Shown piece after piece: positions 59,816 through 64,000 of a stretch of DNA of 64,000 nt (its first letter is position 1; the number at the start of each line of letters is the position of its first letter). The notes below the pieces were generated by a model, which made no database searches, was not told where the DNA came from, and saw nothing but the letters and a program-made list of their open reading frames with translations. The position numbers and the translations under genes were made by a program. This DNA is from Janthinobacterium sp. 344 (lineage in GTDB: Bacteria; Pseudomonadota; Gammaproteobacteria; Burkholderiales; Burkholderiaceae_D), in assembly GCF_900112025.1 (NCBI RefSeq), contig NZ_FOKL01000001.1, positions 608,762 to 672,761 on the forward strand. The letters run 5' to 3'.

Positions 59816-60076
59816 GCCATGTCGCCGTTTCCAGCCGGCTGGCCGCCTGATCTGCTGCCGCCTGGCGAGTATGCGGAGTCGGGCAGCACAGCCAGGGGAG
59901 GATTTTCTCCCCCCCCCTATCTACCGATGACAGAGCCAAACAAGAAGCGCCAGGCCGGCTGCGGGGCTCCCGGCCTGGCCGCACCCCGGCCGCCACCCGC
60001 TTCCCGCTTTCATGCACTTGTGTCCGTTAGCGCGCGAATGTGCAGGATCGAACATACATTGTAAAAATAGAAAGCT

Positions 60077-60099
60077 AAGCTCTTGAAAAACAGGAGCTT
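60077..60099 (+). promoter_or_regulatory. Hairpin sequestering the ribosome-binding site of the acyl-CoA dehydrogenase-like gene
   Basis: AAGCTCTTG (60077-60085) pairs with CAGGAGCTT (60091-60099) through nine pairs (one G-U) around an AAAAA loop. The Shine-Dalgarno AGGAG is entirely within the 3' arm, and the ATG is at 60103. The stem would block initiation unless opened. The rest of the 287-base interval before it holds no gene that I can support. Confidence 0.7.
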
Positions 60100-60102
60100 G
60101 CC

Positions 60103-61131
60103 ATGTCACCCACCGCCTTTCCCCTGCCGTCCCCCGCTGCGCTGACCGCCTTGCTGCGGCCACAGGACAGCGATTTCTCCCCCATCGAAGGCTTGCGCCG
60201 CCTGCGCGACGCGGGACTGGACCAGCTGCCGCTGCCCGGCCATGGCGCCACCCTGGAGCGCTGGCGCATGCTGGCCGCCGTCGCCGCCATCGACCTTTCC
60301 CTGCTCAAGCTGTATGAAGGCCATACCGATGCGCTGGCCATCCTGGCGGAAATCGACGGCCCCGGCGCGCCAGCCGGCAGCAGCTGGGGTGTCTGGTGCG
60401 CGGAAATGCCGGGCGCGCGCGTCAGGCTGCAGCAGACGGCGGACGGCCGCTACGTGCTCGACGGGCGCAAGGCCTGGTGTTCCGGCGCGAGCGGATTGAG
60501 CCATGCATTGGTCAGCTGCTGGAACGACGATGGCCAGGCCTGCCTCGCTTCCGTCGCGCTGGCGCAAGCGGGCGTGCATGTCACGGACGAAGGCTGGCAC
60601 GCGGTCGGCATGCAGGCCTGCGCCAGCGTCGACGTGACGTTTTCCGGCGCGCGCGCCTTCCCCGTGGGCGCGCCGGGCGCCTACCTGGAACGTCCGGGCT
60701 TCTGGCACGGCGGGGCCGGCATCGCCGCCGCCTGGTATGGCGCCGCCTGCGCCATCGCCAGCCATCTTCACGCGCGCGCGCAGCACGCCGCGCCCGATCC
60801 CATCCGCCTGGCGCAATTGGGCCAGATCGACTGCGCCCTGCGCGCGGCCGGCGCCCTGCTGCGCGAAGGCGCGGCGGAGCTGGACCAGCACCCGCAGCGC
60901 GACGCCATGGCACTGGCGCTGCGCCTGCGCCTGGCAGTGGAAGACGCCGCTACCCTGGTGCTGCACCTGGCCACGCGCGCGCTGGGCGCCGGCCCCCTGT
61001 GCCGCGATGCGCGCTTTGCGCGCCTGGCCGCCGACCTGCCCGTGTTCCTGCGCCAGAGCCACGCGGAGCGCGACCAGGCCGTGCTGGGCGGCATCGTCGC
61101 CGGCGCCGAAGACCATCCTTGGGGACTCTGA
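60103..61131 (+). CDS. Acyl-CoA dehydrogenase-like flavoprotein
   Basis: 342 residues, shorter than the usual ~380. The helical N-terminus MLAAVAAIDLSLLKLYEGHT is followed by a middle beta domain, VRLQQTADGRYVLDGRKAWC with SGASGLSHALVSCWNDDGQA, matching the flavin-contact strands. The C-terminal four-helix bundle is GIAAAWYGAACAIASHLHAR and AALDQ-type helices to FLRQSHAERDQAVLGG. The usual catalytic Glu is not obvious. It heads a coupled four-gene cassette, with one base between its stop and the next ATG. Its substrate is unlikely to be an ordinary fatty acyl-CoA; that is inference from the neighbours. Confidence 0.85.
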   Translation: MSPTAFPLPSPAALTALLRPQDSDFSPIEGLRRLRDAGLDQLPLPGHGATLERWRMLAAVAAIDLSLLKLYEGHTDALAILAEIDGPGAPAGSSWGVWCAEMPGARVRLQQTADGRYVLDGRKAWCSGASGLSHALVSCWNDDGQACLASVALAQAGVHVTDEGWHAVGMQACASVDVTFSGARAFPVGAPGAYLERPGFWHGGAGIAAAWYGAACAIASHLHARAQHAAPDPIRLAQLGQIDCALRAAGALLREGAAELDQHPQRDAMALALRLRLAVEDAATLVLHLATRALGAGPLCRDARFARLAADLPVFLRQSHAERDQAVLGGIVAGAEDHPWGL

Positions 61132-61132
61132 C

Positions 61133-61903
61133 ATGTTCGCCCATCTCGACACGCATGCGCGCCGCATCGAAGGCGGCGGCACGCCGGACCACGTGTGGCA
61201 ATCCTGGCCCGGACTGAGCGAGCTGCCCGTCATCGACGCGGCCGAGCTGGTGCCGCCGGGCGCGCGCGCCGTCATCGTCGCGCCCCATCCCGACGATGAA
61301 ATCCTCGCCTGCGGCGGCTTGCTGCAACTGCTGGCGGCGCAAGGCAGCGCGCTGCTGCTGGTGGCCGCCACCGATGGCGACGCCAGCCATCCGGGTTCGC
61401 CGCTCTGGCCGCCCGAGCGCCTGCGCCAGGTACGGCCGCAGGAATCCGCGCAGGCGCTGCACGCCCTGGGCCTGGCCCCGCCCGACTGGCTGCGCCTGCA
61501 CCTGCCCGATGGCGGCGTGGCTGGCATGACGCCGGAGCTGAGCGCCGCCCTGGCCGCGCAGCTGCGGCCCGGCGACCGGGTGTTTACCACCTGGCGCCTG
61601 GACGGCCATCCGGACCATGAAGCATGCGGCTGGGCCTGCGCTTCGGCGTGTTCGGCCAGCGGCGCCACCCTGGTGGAAATGCCCGTCTGGGGCTGGCACT
61701 GGGCCACGCCCGGCGACACGCGCCTGCCCTGGCACCGCGCGCGCCGCCTGTGCTTGTCGGCAGCCCAATTGCAGCGCAAGCGCGACGCCCTGCGCTGCTT
61801 CGCCAGCCAGATGCAGGGCGACCCGTCGACGGGCCAGCCGCCCATCGTCGCCGGCGACGCCTTGCAACGGCTGCTGCATGCCTGGGAGGTGTATTTTCTA
61901 TGA
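61133..61903 (+). CDS. PIG-L family deacetylase
   Basis: 256 residues. Zinc motif VIVAPHPDDEILACGGLLQL (HPDDE) and distal GHPDHEACGWA. PIG-L/LmbE enzymes remove acetyl groups from GlcNAc-linked lipids, mycothiol or bacillithiol precursors, or chitooligosaccharides. Second gene of the cassette; its TGA overlaps the ATG of the methyltransferase (ATGA). Confidence 0.93.
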   Translation: MFAHLDTHARRIEGGGTPDHVWQSWPGLSELPVIDAAELVPPGARAVIVAPHPDDEILACGGLLQLLAAQGSALLLVAATDGDASHPGSPLWPPERLRQVRPQESAQALHALGLAPPDWLRLHLPDGGVAGMTPELSAALAAQLRPGDRVFTTWRLDGHPDHEACGWACASACSASGATLVEMPVWGWHWATPGDTRLPWHRARRLCLSAAQLQRKRDALRCFASQMQGDPSTGQPPIVAGDALQRLLHAWEVYFL

Positions 61904-62541
61904 ACTCCGCCAAACCGGATGATCAGCGCGGCGCGTATTTCGAGAATCTGTACCGCCAGGACGCCGACCCGTGGCGGGTGCGCCAGCGCTGGTACGAGGA
62001 ACGCAAGCGCGCCTTGCTGCTGGCCAGCCTGCCGCAGCGGCGCTACCGCCACGCGTATGAACCGGGTTGCGGCAATGGCGAGCTGACGCTGGAACTGGCG
62101 CGCCGCTGCGACCGCGTGCAGGCGGCCGACCTGTCGGCCGAAGCGCTGCGCCTGACGCGACAGCGCCTGCTGGATGCGGGACAAGATGCGCATGTCAGCC
62201 TGGCGCGGCACAAGCTGCCGCAGGACTGGCCGCGCATCCTGCCGGGCGCCGATAAATTCGACCTGATCGTCCTCAGCGAGATTGCCTATTACCTGACGCC
62301 GGAAGAACTGGCGCGCGTGGTCGAACACAGCGTCGCCAGCCTGGCGCCAGGCGGCAGCCTCGTGCTGTGCCACTGGCGCGCGCCATTCGCACAACGCATC
62401 GTCTCGACCGTGCGCGTGCATGCGGCCTTCCACGATGCCCCCGGCCTGTACCGCGTGCTGCGCCATGAAGAAACCGATTTTCTGCTGGGGATCTGGTCGA
62501 ATGATGCGCGCTCGGTGGCGCAGCGCGAGGGCTTCGCATGA
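61900..62541 (+). CDS. SAM-dependent methyltransferase (NodS-like)
   Basis: 213 residues. SAM motif I AYEPGCGNGELTLELARRCD, then RVQAADLSAEALRLTRQRLL, motif KFDLIVLSEIAYYLTPEELA and GGSLVLCHWRAPFAQRI. The order and the preceding YFENLYRQDADPWRVRQRWY match the NodS/class I group that methylates amino-sugar nitrogens. Coupled to its neighbours by ATGA on both sides. Confidence 0.92.
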   Translation: MNSAKPDDQRGAYFENLYRQDADPWRVRQRWYEERKRALLLASLPQRRYRHAYEPGCGNGELTLELARRCDRVQAADLSAEALRLTRQRLLDAGQDAHVSLARHKLPQDWPRILPGADKFDLIVLSEIAYYLTPEELARVVEHSVASLAPGGSLVLCHWRAPFAQRIVSTVRVHAAFHDAPGLYRVLRHEETDFLLGIWSNDARSVAQREGFA

Positions 62542-63278
62542 TCGGCATCGTGGTCCCCGTGCATGACGAAGAAGCCTGCCTCGGCGCCTGCCTGGAGGCG
62601 CTGTGCGCCGCCGCCACCTGCCCCCGGCTGCACGGTGAAACGGTCAGCATCGTCATCGTGCTCGACGCCTGCAGCGACGATTCGCGGCGCATCGTGCTGG
62701 CGCACGCCATGCATGCCGACCCGCGCTGGCACCTCGATTGCATCGCCGTCGAGGCCCGCAACGTGGGCTTTGCCCGCGCGGCCGGGGCGGAAGTGCTGCT
62801 GCGGCGCGGCGCGCGCTGGCTGGCCTTTACCGATGCCGACACGCGCGTCTCGCCGGCCTGGCTGAGCACCCAGCTGGCGCTGGACGCCGATGCCGTCTGC
62901 GGCACGGTGGCCGTCGACGACTGGTCGCCGCACGGTCTCAATGCCGATGCGCTGCGCCAGCACTTCGCCGACACCTACACGGACGCCGACGGCCACCGCC
63001 ACATCCACGGCGCCAACTTCGGCGTGCGCGCCAGCGCCTACCTGCGCGCCGGCGGCTTCGCCCCGCTGGCCTGCAGCGAAGACGTGGCGCTGGTGGCTGC
63101 CCTGCAGGCCAGCGGCGCGCACATCGCCTGGAGCGCCGCGCCGCGCGTGGCCACCAGCGCGCGCCGCCAGGCGAAGGCCCGGGGCGGTTTCGGCGATACT
63201 TTGCTGCAGGTGGTCGAGGCCATGGCAGGGCAAGTGGCAACGTGCAATTTCGCCCTGTCGCCAGAGCATCCAGGGTAG
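62538..63278 (+). CDS. Family 2 glycosyltransferase
   Basis: 246 residues of GT-A fold. GIVVPVHDEEACLGACLEAL begins the domain; IVLDACSDDSRR, ARWLAFTDADTRVSPAWL (DxD metal site) and HIHGANFGVRASAYLRAGGF are GT2 signatures, the last before the acidic CSEDVALVAALQ. There is no membrane segment. Last of the four-gene cassette. Confidence 0.92.
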   Translation: MIGIVVPVHDEEACLGACLEALCAAATCPRLHGETVSIVIVLDACSDDSRRIVLAHAMHADPRWHLDCIAVEARNVGFARAAGAEVLLRRGARWLAFTDADTRVSPAWLSTQLALDADAVCGTVAVDDWSPHGLNADALRQHFADTYTDADGHRHIHGANFGVRASAYLRAGGFAPLACSEDVALVAALQASGAHIAWSAAPRVATSARRQAKARGGFGDTLLQVVEAMAGQVATCNFALSPEHPG

Positions 63279-63374
63279 GCGATCATGCGCTTGCCTGCTC
63301 CGCGCGCCGGGCCTCTTGCTCCAGCGCTTGCCGCCGCGCCTCCTGCGCCGCCTTTGCCGCTGGACCAGCGCGCG

Positions 63375-64000
63375 TTACAGCGCTTCCTTCAGCCCCGGCG
63401 CGAACTCGGCGCCGTGCTTGACCTGCGCGGTGGACGCCTTCAGCGTGGCGCCGATCGGCTCGGCGCGGCCGTCGAGGCATTTGCCGAGGAAGTTTTCCGT
63501 CACCGCGTTGAAGGCGATGTTGTTGACGGGGCGCGCAAAACCGTGCCCTTCGTCAGGGAACAGCACATAGGTGACGGGGATATTCTTCGCCGCCATGGCC
63601 GCGACGATCTGGTCCGACTCGGCCACGTTGACGCGCGGGTCATTCGCGCCCTGGCCGATCAGCAGCGGGCGCTGGATATTCTGCGCGAAATTCAGCGGCG
63701 AGCGCTCCTTGAGCAGCGCGCGGCCCTCTTCCGTGGTCGGATCGCCCATGCGCTTGTAGAACTGCTGCTTGCCCGCCTCCCAGTACGGCGGAATGGTTTG
63801 CAGCAGGGTAAACAGGTTCGACGGGCCGACGATATCGACGCCGCAGGCGAACGTGGTGGGCGTGAAGGCCATGCCGGCCAGGGTGGCGTAGCCGCCGTAC
63901 GAGCCGCCCATGATGGCCACCTTGTCGGCCGTCGTCACGCCGCTCTTCACGGCCCATTGCACCGCGTCGAGCAGGTCGTCATGCATCTTGCGGCCCCATT
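63375..64000 (-). CDS. S9 family (prolyl oligopeptidase-type) peptidase, C-terminal part
   Basis: The last 208 codons of a gene that enters from the right edge. Alpha/beta-hydrolase catalytic triad: nucleophile Ser in VAIMGGSYGGYATLAG, Asp in GANDPRVNVAESDQIV and His in LFPDEGHGFARPVN. The preceding WGRKMHDDLLDAVQWAV is typical of S9 peptidases. The beta-propeller is outside the window. It is convergent with the glycosyltransferase cassette; the 96-base gap between shows no clear terminator. Confidence 0.93.
   Translation of the reverse strand, partial: WGRKMHDDLLDAVQWAVKSGVTTADKVAIMGGSYGGYATLAGMAFTPTTFACGVDIVGPSNLFTLLQTIPPYWEAGKQQFYKRMGDPTTEEGRALLKERSPLNFAQNIQRPLLIGQGANDPRVNVAESDQIVAAMAAKNIPVTYVLFPDEGHGFARPVNNIAFNAVTENFLGKCLDGRAEPIGATLKASTAQVKHGAEFAPGLKEAL

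Overview
The window is a gene-dense, high-GC chromosomal segment of a betaproteobacterium. The gene content and order fit Burkholderiales, family Oxalobacteraceae, most likely Janthinobacterium or a close relative. The basis is the surE-pcm-nlpD-rpoS block, the mdh-citE-like-acnA block beside sdhCDAB-sdhE-gltA, the DUF2863 and DUF3563 genes, and a multidomain GH18 chitinase. The genus is inference. I see no rRNA, tRNA, IS element, integrase or CRISPR array.

Layout. 1-5 kb: a cut-off LysR regulator, a cyclopropane fatty acid synthase, a JmjC/cupin-8 oxygenase and a lipoprotein chitinase with two carbohydrate-binding modules on Thr-Pro linkers. 5.3-10.5 kb: rlmD, then the stress block surE-pcm-nlpD-rpoS on the minus strand. 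10.6-13.7 kb: a two-gene TIR plus KGGTGR-ATPase/TPR module, the best candidate here for a little-described (conflict or defence) system. 14-18.2 kb: a DinG-type helicase, a DUF465 protein, a coiled-coil lipoprotein and zapE. 18.3-39.7 kb: a near-continuous TCA-cycle supercluster (lpdA, a PspC/SHOCT gene, odhB, sucA; gltA, sdhE, sdhBADC; a GntR/HutC regulator; mdh, a CitE-like lyase, a MliC-like protein, acnA). It is interrupted at 24.7-27.4 kb by two regulator-target pairs (LysR with a shortened MBL-fold gene, HxlR with a quinone-reductase-like flavoprotein). 39.9-46.9 kb: DUF2863, CYTH, M14 carboxypeptidase, a TetR regulator, and a CoA-transferase divergent from a LysR regulator. 47-49.6 kb: an FHS-type sugar transporter behind a LacI-type operator, DUF3563, and an FMN reductase. 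49.7-55.4 kb: the L-lactate utilisation operon lutA-lutC-lutB-lldP, divergent from its FCD-GntR regulator. 56-59.8 kb: a TorF-type porin, a chemoreceptor, and a lipoprotein behind a perfect FNR/Anr box. 60.1-63.3 kb: a tightly coupled four-gene cassette (acyl-CoA dehydrogenase-like, PIG-L deacetylase, methyltransferase, glycosyltransferase) whose first ribosome-binding site lies inside a hairpin. The window ends inside an S9 peptidase.

How the parts connect. The TCA enzymes supply a complete cycle apart from isocitrate dehydrogenase, fumarase and succinyl-CoA synthetase, which lie outside the window; the CoA-transferase could partly replace the last. Lactate uptake and oxidation feed pyruvate into it. 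The intergenic regions are rich in readable palindromes next to regulator genes (HutC, HxlR, LysR, LldR-type, LacI-type and FNR-type), so much of the local regulation can be proposed directly from sequence. Most long ORFs opposite the genes are GC-bias shadows and are left out.
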